Shown in pieces: positions 20,044 to 28,394 of a stretch of 34,933 nucleotides of DNA. The notes under the pieces are model-generated. The model had not been told where the DNA came from. It worked only from the letters and a program-made list of their open reading frames with translations, and did no database searches. Source of the DNA: an uncultured Paraburkholderia sp. (GTDB lineage: Bacteria; Pseudomonadota; Gammaproteobacteria; Burkholderiales; Burkholderiaceae); the NCBI GenBank assembly GCA_940747215.1, contig CALNWS010000049.1:1-34933 (forward strand). The letters run 5' to 3'. The position numbers and the translations under genes were made by a program. Numbering within the stretch: the first letter of the stretch is position 1; every line of letters starts with the position of its first letter.

Positions 20044-20059
20044 TGGCACATGTTTCGCT
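20044..20059 (+). promoter_or_regulatory. Sigma-54-type (-24/-12) promoter of the Fap-like operon
   Basis: TGGCACATGTTTCGCT has the invariant GG-N10-GC spacing and differs from TGGCAC-N5-TTGCW at one -12 base (TCGC for TTGC). Transcription would start near 20070, just before the AAGGAGA ribosome-binding site at 20074-20080 and ATG 20087. Two sigma-54 activator genes flank the operon, which supports the call. Confidence 0.55.
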
Positions 20060-20086
20060 AAATGTCCTGCACCAAGGAGACACATC

Positions 20087-20589
20087 ATGCGACTCGTTTT
20101 GTGCATCGACTTGAGCCGGATTGCACGCTGTGCGGTGATGTGCACCGCCATCGCGCTGTTTCTCCCGGCCGCCACGCCTCCATGCACAGAGGAATCCATC
20201 ACGGCGCAATCCGCCACCGTGGGCGGATTGCGCCGATCGCTACACCGACAACTACGGACAACCACACCGCCGACTCCGCTGCCACATCCGCTCTGACGGC
20301 AACGGTCGAGCCTGCCGCCGTCACCCCGACGGAGATCCGCCAGCTCGCCGGCACCGTGCTGAGCATTCCGGCCGATGTCGCATCCATGAACGATATTTCG
20401 CTCGACGACCAAGTGCTCTCGCGTCAACGCGGCGGCGCAGTCGGCATGTTGATGGTCGCGGCCACGCCGCAACTCATGCGAGCCAACGGCAGCAGCGTGA
20501 CGCTGTGGAACGAGATCGCCCCGCCGTCGCCGCTGCCGATCCCGGTCGACGCCGCGCAAGGCAACGTAGCGAGCTACCAGAGAAAGTAA
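20087..20589 (+). pseudogene. First gene of Fap-like operon: exported protein with RQRGG motif, frameshifted
   Basis: ATG 20087 follows a strong AAGGAGA site. The N-terminus (IARCAVMCTAIALFLPAATP) looks like a signal sequence. Near 20222 the frame shifts. The rest reads LAGTVLSIPADVASMNDI, then SLDDQVLSRQRGG, then AVGMLMVAATPQLMRANG, and ends ASYQRK at TAA. The L-x4-L-x4-GG pattern resembles the double-glycine leaders cut by C39 peptidases, and a C39-type peptidase is encoded downstream. Homology to Pseudomonas FapA cannot be claimed from sequence alone; the position in the operon is FapA-like. It is damaged like the rest of the locus. Confidence 0.6.
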
Positions 20590-20731
20590 CGCGAACAAAA
20601 AATCGGCACAGAGACATAGAATGGAGAAGTAAAACAGACAGACAGGTAGACAACAGGGGGCACGGCGCACACAGCATGCCGCGCTCGAGAGACAAGAAAG
20701 AAGAGAAAGAGACGCGAAGTCAGGGACCGAT

Positions 20732-21262
20732 ATGACCACCACTACCCGGACGCGGGGCGTGCACACGCAACTCGCGGTGTCGTCGAACGCCTCAACGGCC
20801 GTGTGCTGGCAAGCGCGCTTGCCCTCTTCAGCGGTCTCCTTGCAACGAACGTCATGGCGCAACAGGCCATGAATCCCGGCGACAATCATCGTCGAGCGCA
20901 TGGTCACGCCGCGCAACGCCTTCGTACCGGTTCCGCGCAATCAGGATCCGGTCGCGGTGCGCGCCACCACTTTCCCGGCCAACACGTTCAATCCGGCCGT
21001 CGCCCAGCTCGTCAGCGATACCGATCTGACGAACGCGCACGGGTCCAGCGGTGTGGCTGAAGGCGGCGTGTTAAGCGGCACCGGCATGCAGGCGGTCGCG
21101 CAGATCCTGAGCGGCAAGGCAACCGGTAATACCGTCGCGCTGAACGCGGGCGGCATCGGCAATCCGGCGCCGGGCATCGGCGGAACCATTACATCGTCCG
21201 TGACGGGCTCGCTCGCACCGCTCTCGAATGCACTTTCCGGCGCGCTCGGAGGTTTGAAATGA
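20732..21262 (+). pseudogene. Second gene of Fap-like operon: small exported protein, frameshifted
   Basis: ATG 20732 (TTTTRTRGVHTQL) is followed by a shift near 20775, then a signal peptide (RVLASALALFSGLLATNVMA, Ala cleavage site), and a second shift near 20880. The mature part reads MVTPRNAFVPVPRNQDPVAV and then GTGMQAVAQILSGKATGNTV, and ends with a Gly/Ala/Ser/Asn-rich tail (SVTGSLAPLSNALSGALGGL). Its TGA overlaps the next ATG at 21259, so translation was coupled. The 140 bases before it are purine-rich with ACAG repeats and contain no gene. No named family is recognised; the low-complexity tail fits an amyloid-associated secreted protein. Confidence 0.6.
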
Positions 21263-21926
21263 ACGCCCTCGTTCTGCGTCGCCGGCAGCTCGCGCTGCAT
21301 GTCGCGACCGCAGTCGCGCTCTGCGCCGCCGCCCTCGCCGCGCCGTGCGTTCATGCGCAAAGCGCGCAGTCAATGCCGGGGCCGCTGCCGGTGATCGGCG
21401 CGACGTCGACGATCGGAAACGGCGCGGACGTCACGGGCGCGTTCACCGTCAACGAAACGGCCGGCGCGAACAACGCGCAGCTCAATCAGGTGACGGTGAG
21501 CACGGGCGGCGCGGTCGCCAACGAGAACGCCAGCCTGCAAAGCGCGAGCGTGGCCGCGAAGGTCACGAATGCGCAGGCTTCGATCGAAGCCTGCGCTTTT
21601 TCGAATACATCCGGCGCGGTGCTGGTGAACCAGTCCGCCGGAGCAGGGAATCTGCAGCGCAACAGTACCCAGTTGGGGACTGCGGCGCTCGGAGTTCGAG
21701 ACCGTCTCGGATGGGGAGCTATCCGAGACGGTCTCGAAAAACAGAAGTCTGGGCCAATCCATTGGGGTTCATAGCGTACGCGAGGCGGCTATCTTAAGCG
21801 ATCGATGCCTTCAAGAACGTCAACGGGATCGTGCAGATCAACCAGGCAGCCGGCACCGGTAACGCAACGGCAAAACAGTTTTGTGCTCCGTCCCCGGCGG
21901 GCACTTTTTTAACTGACCACACTTAA
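21259..21926 (+). pseudogene. Amyloid-like repeat protein (FapB/FapC type), frameshifted
   Basis: ATG 21259 starts a signal peptide (QLALHVATAVALCAAALAAP ... AQS). Three imperfect motifs of the form [VI]N-x-x-AG-x-x-N follow: VNETAGANNAQLNQ (near 21450), VNQSAGAGNLQRN (near 21625) and INQAAGTGNATA (near 21835). Regularly spaced Asn/Gln/Gly motifs of this kind are typical of Fap and curli-type amyloid subunits. Shifts near 21693 and 21800 break the chain; in the restored frame the middle reads FETVSDGELSETVSKNRSLG across an 18-bp perfect inverted repeat. The 3' end is uncertain (TAA at 21910 or 21924). Predicted to be exported and to nucleate or form fibres. Confidence 0.65.
21695..21738. repeat. 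Perfect 18-bp inverted repeat inside the amyloid-like gene
   Basis: The arms 21695-21712 and 21721-21738 are exact complements around the loop GGGGAGCT. The core CGAGACCGTCTCG is itself nearly palindromic. In the restored reading frame the arms encode ETVSD and ETVSK, so it is part of the gene and not an insertion. Confidence 0.85.
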
Positions 21927-21941
21927 GTATCGGAGCGAATC

Positions 21942-23125
21942 ATGAAGCGCACTCTCATTGCAGCAGCCGTTCTCGTCGCCGCATCCAGCAGCGGGTTTGT
22001 CGCGCCGCAGAAGGCCTATGCAGAAGGCCTATCTATTCAACGCGACGCTGATCGGCGACGCGGTGGCCGTCGAAGGTCTGGTAGGCTTGTATGGGTATGG
22101 TTGCGTGCACGTGTCGATCACGGCCGGCGCCGTCGTCAACAATAGCCAGATGGTCAAACGTGCACGCCACGCTCGGTCCGCAGGCACAGAGCTACACGAC
22201 CGGCCGCGTGACGACCACGGTCAACAACAAATAACGTCGTCGATTAAGGGCGGCGGCTATGCGTTCCTCAAGGATTCGCAAAGCCACTCGTCGAGCGCAC
22301 AGGGCGCGCAGGCATCGGTTGGCTATGCGTAGGGCAACCAGAGAGCAGCCGTGCAAGGCGGCGGCTATCAGATGAGCCAGCAGGCAGCGGCGATTGAAGG
22401 CGGCTTCAGCCATACCAGCCAGAACTCCGGCGCTCACGTCGCAGCCGGCGGCTACGACTACCAGCAGCACAACGGCTTCAACAACGGCAGCGGCTCGTTC
22501 CACGCAGGCGGCGGATTCCAGGCCGGCTACAACGAATCGAGCTATGCCAACTCGTCGGGCGTGGCAGGCGGCTTCGAAGCGTCGGAAGCATCGGGCCAAG
22601 GCAAGGTGTGGGGCTACAAGGCCAATGAAGGTTCGGGCTTCACGGCAGTCGGCGAACAGTCGTCCAGCTACCAGTCGAGCCGCTCTTCGTCGAGCGATTC
22701 TTACGGCGTCGCCTTCGGCGTCGACGCAAGCCTCGCCACGACGAACGTATCGACGACCGGCTCCGTGACGCAGCACATCGACACGCAGCAGGCCGGCACG
22801 CTGAACGCGACGACGGGCACCAACGCGGTAAATGGCGTCTCGGGCAACCTCGGCATCAACATCGCCGAAGGTATCAGCAACGCCCAGAGCAACGACACGT
22901 CGCTCGCTTCGGTGGACATCGGCAACGTGTTCGGCAATGCGCAGATCTTCAACAACCAGTCGTCGAGCGGCTCGGCACGGATTAACAATTTCAATCTGAA
23001 CGCGTCGATCGGCGATGGCTCGTTCTCCGGTGGTAACGGGCAACGTCGGTGTGAACATCGCCGGCGGCGCGGGCAACCTGCAGCACAACGGCCTCGCGAT
23101 CGCTGCGCTCAACAGCGGTCACTAA
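21942..23125 (+). pseudogene. Large Gly/Ser/Tyr/Asn-rich amyloid-like protein (FapC type), broken
   Basis: ATG 21942 (GGAGCGA upstream) gives a signal peptide (TLIAAAVLVAASSSGFVAPQ). A low-complexity region from about 22245 to 22710 follows, with GGGY, GGF and AGGYDY units every 10-20 residues. Two matching motifs close the protein: GNLGINIAEGISNAQSND (22843 on) and GNVGVNIAGGAGNLQHNG (23041 on). It ends AIAALNSGH followed by TAA. Lesions are shifts near 22025, 22155 and 22235, TAG at 22330-22332 (SVGYA-x-GNQ, expected Gln) and an extra G near 23036. Composition and position just before the C39 gene point to the main fibre subunit. Predicted extracellular. Confidence 0.65.
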
Positions 23126-23302
23126 GCCGGGCGGCAGCAAAACGTAAGCGGACCACAAGCAGCAAACCAGAAGCCACATCGCAGTCAGGTGGACGGACGG
23201 CAGCTTCATAAGCCGCCGGCCCGTAAAAAAGCAGCGGCAAACGTGCATTGGCCTGAGCAGGCGCACAAACAATAAGCACGCGCTCCGGTCGAGTAGACCA
23301 GC

Positions 23303-24018
23303 ATGTCCGGGTTCAAGGGGGTTCCCTGCGCTACGGTTCGCTGCAGCGCTCGCAAGCTGCGCTTTGTGCGCGGATTTCGCGTTCGTGCAGGCGACGGTGG
23401 ATACGTCCACGCTGGCGGGTATTCCGCTCAGAAAGACAGTCCGCTCGATGAAGGACATCCGCTACAGCCACATCGTCAACCAGCAGTTCGACTACAACTG
23501 CGGTGCGGCGGCGCTGGCCACACTCCTCAAGTACGGCTACGGCATCGATATTCCGGAAACCGAACTGATTCGCCGGACGATAGTGTTCTCTACACTTGAA
23601 GTGGTCGTCAAGAATGGTTTCCCAATGCTCGACATGAAGAAGTTCGTCGAGACCATCGGCCTGCGCGGCCGCGGCTTTCGTGTGAACGCCGACGCACTCC
23701 GCCATCTGCAGATTCCGGTGATGATGCTCATGAACATCGACGGGTACGAGCATTTCGTGATCGTCAAGCATGCACAGGACGGCCGCGTGTTCATCACGGA
23801 TCCGGCGATCGGCAATCGCATCGTGCTCGAAGAGGACTTCGCGAAGACCTGGAACGGTCTCGTGTTCGCGGTCCTCGGCAAACCCTTCAGGGAGGATTCC
23901 CCCGCTCTTGCAGGACAACGAGTCGCTCGCGCTCAAGCTGCGGGCCAGCGCGCTGGCCAACGGCACTGCCGCGACTCCCTTCGTCGAGTATGGCTTGATC
24001 AAGGCAGACCTGTTCTGA
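23303..24018 (+). pseudogene. C39-type peptidase of the Fap-like system (FapD-like), frameshifted
   Basis: After a shift around 23340 the N-terminus reads as a signal peptide (LRFAAALASCALCADFAFVQ). The catalytic domain carries all expected C39 features: NQQFDYNCGAAALATLLKYG (oxyanion Gln and catalytic Cys, near 23480-23540), GYEHFVIVKH (catalytic His, near 23745) and FITDPAIGN (Asp, near 23800). A second shift near 23905 moves the tail (LLQDNESLALKLRASALANG) to another frame, ending at TGA 24016-24018. In Pseudomonas FapD is a periplasmic C39-like protease needed for fibre export. There is no ABC transporter part, so this is the stand-alone Fap type and not a bacteriocin exporter. Confidence 0.75.
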
Positions 24019-24025
24019 CTCAACC

Positions 24026-24739
24026 ATGAAGCAACAACTCACACACTTCGGGCTCGCGATCTGCGCCCTGCTGGGCGGCATGAGCGGCAACGCTCACGCG
24101 GCAGCCGGCGCGGCGGTGCCCGAATTCCTCGCTTCGCACGACCCCGCTTCGGCCGTCGTCAAGGTCCAGTTGGTCGACGACGACGTGCTCGCCGGCCAGA
24201 CCGGCAAAGGCGTCGGCGGCATGATGATTTCCGGCTTCGTCCTGAACGTGCTGTCGCAATGGCAGTTGCCCAACGGCGTGACCGCCCTCGCCCAAGGCAC
24301 GTTCGGCGCGGTGACCAACGCGCTCGGCCAGGTGACCAGCACCGTCAGCACGCTCGCCAGCGTGAGCGGCGGCGGCCCCGGCAGCAACGGCGTCAGCGTC
24401 GCGCTGCAGACACCGGCTGGGCTCGCAACCCAGACTATCACGCCGGGCAATGGACAGATTGCCCAGTTGCTACAGATTGCAGGCAATAACCAGCAGGTTG
24501 CCAACGCATTGCAGTTGCATTTTTCATTTGCAGACGCAGCAAATGTCGGCCGCGATGATCCGGCAACTCGGCGTACTTACAAGCACTGCAAAACAGGAGA
24601 TAGAGAAACACGGGCCGCCACCCGTCATCAGCAGAAAAAGCAACAACAGTACAGATACGGCCGCGCGCCGCCCGATGTCGAACCACGACCAGCCACGACG
24701 GGTGGTACGCAGCCGGAACACCGGGGGAAGACAAAATGA
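24026..24739 (+). pseudogene. Exported protein in FapE position, frameshifted
   Basis: ATG 24026 starts only 7 bases after the C39 gene stop. The signal peptide THFGLAICALLGGMSGNAHA is clear. The mature part has a Gly/Ser/Val/Asn-rich middle (VTSTVSTLASVSGGGPGSNG) and a conserved-looking NGQIAQLLQIAGNNQQVANA. Near 24520 the frame shifts to HLQTQQMSAAMIRQLGVLTS. Its original frame would close with ATGA overlapping the next gene at 24736-24739, so at least one more indel lies in the tail. Placement between the C39 gene and the barrel gene matches FapE; sequence identity to FapE is not claimed. Confidence 0.55.
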
Positions 24740-26154
24740 CCATTTTTTCATCGACCAGCGCACCGCGCATGGCAATGGCGGCTATTCCAGTCGCCGTCAT
24801 GCTGTTCGCGCTTTCACAATCGGTAAACGCGCAGGCGCTTGCCGGTCAATCCGTTGAAGAGCGGCTGAACACGCTGCTGCGCGTCATCGACGAGCAGCAG
24901 CGGCAGATTCATTCGCTCGAGCGCTAGGTGACCAACCTAGAGATGGCGCAGCGTGGCCGCGGCGTGCCGGGCGCGGGGACACCTGCCGGCAGCGACACCG
25001 TGGCCGAACAACCTGGCGCGGACGGTTTGCCCGTGCCGCTGTCGCCGCTCGCGTAGGTCAGTCCCGGCGCACCCGCACCTAGCGGCGCAACGGGCACGGC
25101 GACCGGCGTGCCGGTCTATCCGGCCGCCACGGACGGCAGCGGCAGCAATGGCGCGATCGGCCAGACGCAGAAGGCGGCCGAACCGGTACGCACGCAGGCC
25201 GAGGAAGCGGTCATGCAGCGCGAACATGCGCCGTTCGTTCTTCGACCACAAGCTGACGATGGACTGGGGCATCAGCGACACGTATTACGACCGCCGTCAG
25301 TTGCAGCTCTCGGGCTTCCTCGCGCTCGACGCGATCTTCCTCGGCAACATCAACATCGGCGAAACCAAGTCACACTAGGTGATGGCCGACCTCGATACGC
25401 GCTACGCGCCTGACCGACCGTATGAGCATCGACGTGGACGTGCCCTACATCTACCGGCATAGCAACTTCATCGTGGGTGGCGCGGGCGGCGCGGAGAGCA
25501 CGATGTCGGACGCTTCGGTGAACGGCAGCAATATCAGCGACGTCAACTTCGGCATCTACTACCAGTTCCTGAAAGAGACCAACAGCCTGCCCGACGTGGT
25601 GGCAGGCTGCGCATCAAGGCGCCGACCGGCATGTCGCCGTTCGGCCAGAAGCTGGTTCAGGTCGACGCCAACAATACGAACCTCGCCACGCCGAGCAAGC
25701 TGTCCACGGGCACGGGACGGGTTTCTGGAACGTCACGGCGGGCGTGTCGCTCCTCAAGACCTACGATCCGGTCGTGCTGTTCGGCAGCCTCTCCTACACG
25801 TACAACATCGTGCGCTCGTTCGCGGACATCTCCTCCGTGCAGGGACAGACTCAGCCGGCGAGCGTGAAGCTCGGCGACATCCTGCAGTTCGGTGGCGGCG
25901 TGGCGCTCGCGTTCTCCGACAAGGACTCGGCAAGCATCTCCTACACGATGGCGCTCGAACCCGAATCGAAAACGCGTGCGCCGGGCGGCTCGTACGAGAA
26001 AGTGCCCGGTAGCGAAACCACGGCGGCGGCGTTGAATTTCGGTCTGAACCACGTCGTCAACAAGCATCTGACCATCAACGGTTCCGTCTCGGTCGGCCTC
26101 ACGCCGGACGCGCCGAACTTCATGATCGGCGTGCGGTTTCCCTACGCCTTCTGA
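24736..26154 (+). pseudogene. Coiled-coil plus beta-barrel outer-membrane protein (FapF-like), broken
   Basis: ATG 24736 gives a signal peptide (AAIPVAVMLFALSQSVNAQ), then a short coiled coil (SVEERLNTLLRVIDEQQRQI) and a Pro/Gly-rich linker. A C-terminal barrel with alternating strands follows (RMSIDVDVPYIYRHSNFIVG, TAGVSLLKTYDPVVLFGSLS, HLTINGSVSVGLTPDAPNFM), ending in the outer-membrane-type VRFPYAF. Coiled coil plus barrel is the FapF amyloid-export porin design. TAG stops at 24925, 25054 and 25376 replace expected Gln codons (SLER-x-VTNLEM, PLA-x-VSPG, KSH-x-VMADL). Frameshifts lie near 25233, 25410, 25608 and 25722. No secretion channel can be made from this copy. Confidence 0.75.
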
Positions 26155-26178
26155 CGTGCCAACGAAACGAGGTCGAAC

Positions 26179-27710
26179 GTGCGTGAATCACCTCATCTGA
26201 CGAGTGTTGCTCCGCTGGCCGCAGCAGGTGCGCCTTTGACGCGCGCCGTATCGAAAGAGACGCCTGCGGTCGTCTCTCTGGAAATCGTGACGGGCCGGCC
26301 GTCCGCGAATACGTTGAGCCTCGCGGGCGGCCCGGCAGCCGCGCCGCGTGTGCGAGCCGAGCGCGTGCTGTTGTGCGTGGCGCGCACGCCCGACGAAGCG
26401 CTGCTCGCGCATCTGAAAAGCCGCGGCTGGAACGTGACGCTGGCGCACTCGGCGCACGAACTCGGGCGGCTCGTGAAACCCGATCTCGCGAGCGCGGGCA
26501 TCATCGATCTGGCGAGCTTTCCGCCGCGCGATATCGGCGGATTCGAGTCAAGTCTGCGTCATCAGCAGATCGGCTGGATCGCGCTCGCAAGCGAGGAGCG
26601 TCTGAACGATCCACTCGCGCGGCAGCTCGTGCGCCACTACTGCTTCGACTACGTGAAGCTGCCGACGGCGCCCGTCAACGTGGATTACCTCGTCGGCCAC
26701 GCATTCGGCATGGTGAATCTGTACGAACCGGATCTCGCGCCGCCGGTCGCGCCCGCCGGTAACGACGAAATGGTCGGCACCTGCGAAGCGATGCAGCAGC
26801 TTTTCCATACCATCCGCAAAGTGGCGAATACGGACGCGAGCATGTTCATCTCCGGCGAATCGGGCACGGGCAAAGAACTCACGGCGCTGGCGATCCACGA
26901 ACGCTCGCCGCGCCGCAAGGCACCGTTCATCGCGATCAACTGCGGCGCGATTCCTCATCATCTGCTGCAATCCGAACTGTTCGGCTACGAGCGCGGCGAG
27001 TTCACGGGTGCGAACCAGCGCAAGATCGGCCGCGTGGAAGCCGCGGACGGCGGCACGCTGCCGCTCGAAAGCCAGGCGAGCCTGTTGCGCTTTCTGCAGG
27101 AAGGCAAGATCGAGCGCCTCGGCGAGCGTGAATCGATTCCCGTCGACGTGCTCATCATCTCCGCCACGCACGTCGATCTGGAAGGCGCGATGCGTGAAGG
27201 CCAGTTCCGCGCCGACCTGTTTCACCGGCTCTGCGTGCTGCGCGTGGACGAGCCGCCGCTGCGTGCGCGCGGCAAGGACATCGAAATTCTCGCGCATCAC
27301 ATCCTGCACAAGTTCAAGGCCGATGGCGCGCGCAAGATTCGCGGCTTCGCGCCGTCCGCGATCGAGGCGCTCTACAATTACAACTGGCCGGGCAACGTGC
27401 GCGAGTTGATCAACCGCGTGTGTCGCGCAGTCGTGATGGCCGAGAACAAGCTCATTTCCGCTGACGACCTCGACCTCGCGAATTTCGCCGCGCAGGAAAC
27501 GATGGCCTCTCGCAGGCTCGCGAGGCCGCCGAAAAGCGCGCGATCGAAGCCGCGTTGCTGCGGCACCGGCATCGGCTGAACGAGGCGGCGGCGGAGCTGA
27601 ACATTTCGCGGGTCAAGTTGTACCGGTTGATGGGCGTGCACGGTCTGCGCGAACTCAATGCGGTGGACGACAGGGCGGTGTCGGGCGGCGAGGAGATGGC
27701 GGCGGAGTGA
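26179..27710 (+). pseudogene. VpsR-like sigma-54-dependent activator, second copy, Walker B deleted
   Basis: GTG 26179 begins 24 bases after the barrel gene, so it was probably the last gene of the operon. The N-terminus is a receiver-like VpsR domain (ERVLLCVARTPDEALLAHLK, ASAGIIDLASFPPRDIGGFE, CFDYVKLPTAPVNVDYLVGH). The AAA+ part has Walker A GESGTGKELT, but the sigma-54 contact loop reads GEFTGA instead of GAFTGA, and GGTL joins directly to PLESQAS at 27061. The 8 residues FLDEIGDL (Walker B), present in the paralogue at 18137-19546, are missing through a 24-base in-frame deletion. Near 27515 a shift separates the Fis-type HTH (RHRLNEAAAELNISRVKLYR), which ends at TGA 27708-27710. Confidence 0.85.
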
Positions 27711-27802
27711 AAGTCACCGACCGATCGGGAACGTAGCGGCAACGCAGAGGACGCATCTGCACCTCATGTAGAATCAGCCAGTTACGTTTCCCTTTCCATT
27801 CA

Positions 27803-28303
27803 ATGACGACGCTCACCCTGATCGTCGCTCGCGCCAGCAACGGCGTGATCGGCCGCGACAACCAGCTGCCTTGGCGACTCCCCGAAGACCTCGCGTTCTT
27901 CAAGCGCACCACGATGGGCGCGCCCATCATCATGGGCCGCAAGACGCATGAATCGATCGGCCGGCCATTGCCGGGACGCCGCAACATTGTCGTGACAAGG
28001 GACGCGAACCGACGCTTCCAGGGTTGCGACGCGGCCACCACGCTCGAAGAGGCGCTCAAGCTCGCAGCGCAGGATCAGGCGCCGAAAGCGTTTCTGATCG
28101 GCGGCGCGCAGTTGTACGCGGAAGGGCTGCGTCAGGCGGACAAACTCATCATCACCGAAATTTCCGCCGATTTCGAAGGCGACGCCACCTTCCCCGCACT
28201 CGATGAAAACGAGTGGCAGGAAGTCGCGCATGAAACGCATCGCGCGGATGCTCCGAACGATTTCGACTACGCGTTCGTCGCGTACACGCGCAAGAACGTT
28301 TGA
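27803..28303 (+). CDS. folA: Dihydrofolate reductase
   Basis: This is an intact 166-residue DHFR that reduces dihydrofolate to tetrahydrofolate with NADPH. ATG 27803 is followed by [20 protein letters not shown], then [17 protein letters not shown] with the active-site acid (Asp29) and [19 protein letters not shown] (NADPH site). [13 protein letters not shown] has the GG pair, and the C-terminal AYTRK is typical. It regenerates the dihydrofolate made by ThyA. A bidirectional terminator follows it. Confidence 0.97.
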   Translation: MTTLTLIVARASNGVIGRDNQLPWRLPEDLAFFKRTTMGAPIIMGRKTHESIGRPLPGRRNIVVTRDANRRFQGCDAATTLEEALKLAAQDQAPKAFLIGGAQLYAEGLRQADKLIITEISADFEGDATFPALDENEWQEVAHETHRADAPNDFDYAFVAYTRKNV

Positions 28304-28338
28304 GCTTTACGGCGGGCGTTCGACTCGCGCCGCATGAA

Positions 28339-28370
28339 AAAAAGCCACGCATTCTCATGCGTGGCTTTTT
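28339..28370. terminator. Bidirectional rho-independent terminator
   Basis: AAAAAGCCACGCA (28339-28351) pairs with TGCGTGGCTTTTT (28358-28370) around the loop TTCTCA. It lies between the converging folA and pmbA genes and has T runs on each strand. Confidence 0.92.
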
Positions 28371-28394
28371 GTTTTCCGCTTCGCTGAAGCAGTA

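Larger units (their letters stand above)
19547..20086. promoter_or_regulatory. Divergent regulatory region of the Fap-like operon
   Basis: This 540-base region has no protein-like frame and lies between the divergent activator relic and the first operon gene. It is AT-richer than its surroundings around 19715-19880, including a short hairpin (GCTCT, six bases, AGAGC) near 19740-19755. It contains a perfect 16-bp palindrome at 19951-19966 and a sigma-54-type promoter at 20044-20059, annotated separately. Activator site at a distance plus sigma-54 core is the standard layout for enhancer-dependent control. Confidence 0.6.

Noticed and set aside
21690..21790. MITE or other small insertion in the amyloid-like gene, suggested by the perfect inverted repeat
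   Set aside because: With one base restored the stretch reads as a plausible continuation of the protein (FETVSDGELSETVSKNRSLG) between repeat motifs, and no target duplication is seen.
23303..24018. Bacteriocin or microcin export system, suggested by the C39 peptidase and the GG motif
   Set aside because: There is no ABC transporter or membrane-fusion protein. The peptidase is stand-alone with its own signal peptide and sits beside a FapF-like barrel, which fits an amyloid system better.
5219..25378. Recoding of TAG as glutamine, suggested by many TAG codons at Gln positions
   Set aside because: The same genes also carry frameshifts and deletions, one TAG replaces an expected Trp, and the intact ArsR-type gene ends in TAG where its product should end. 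Decay explains the pattern more simply.
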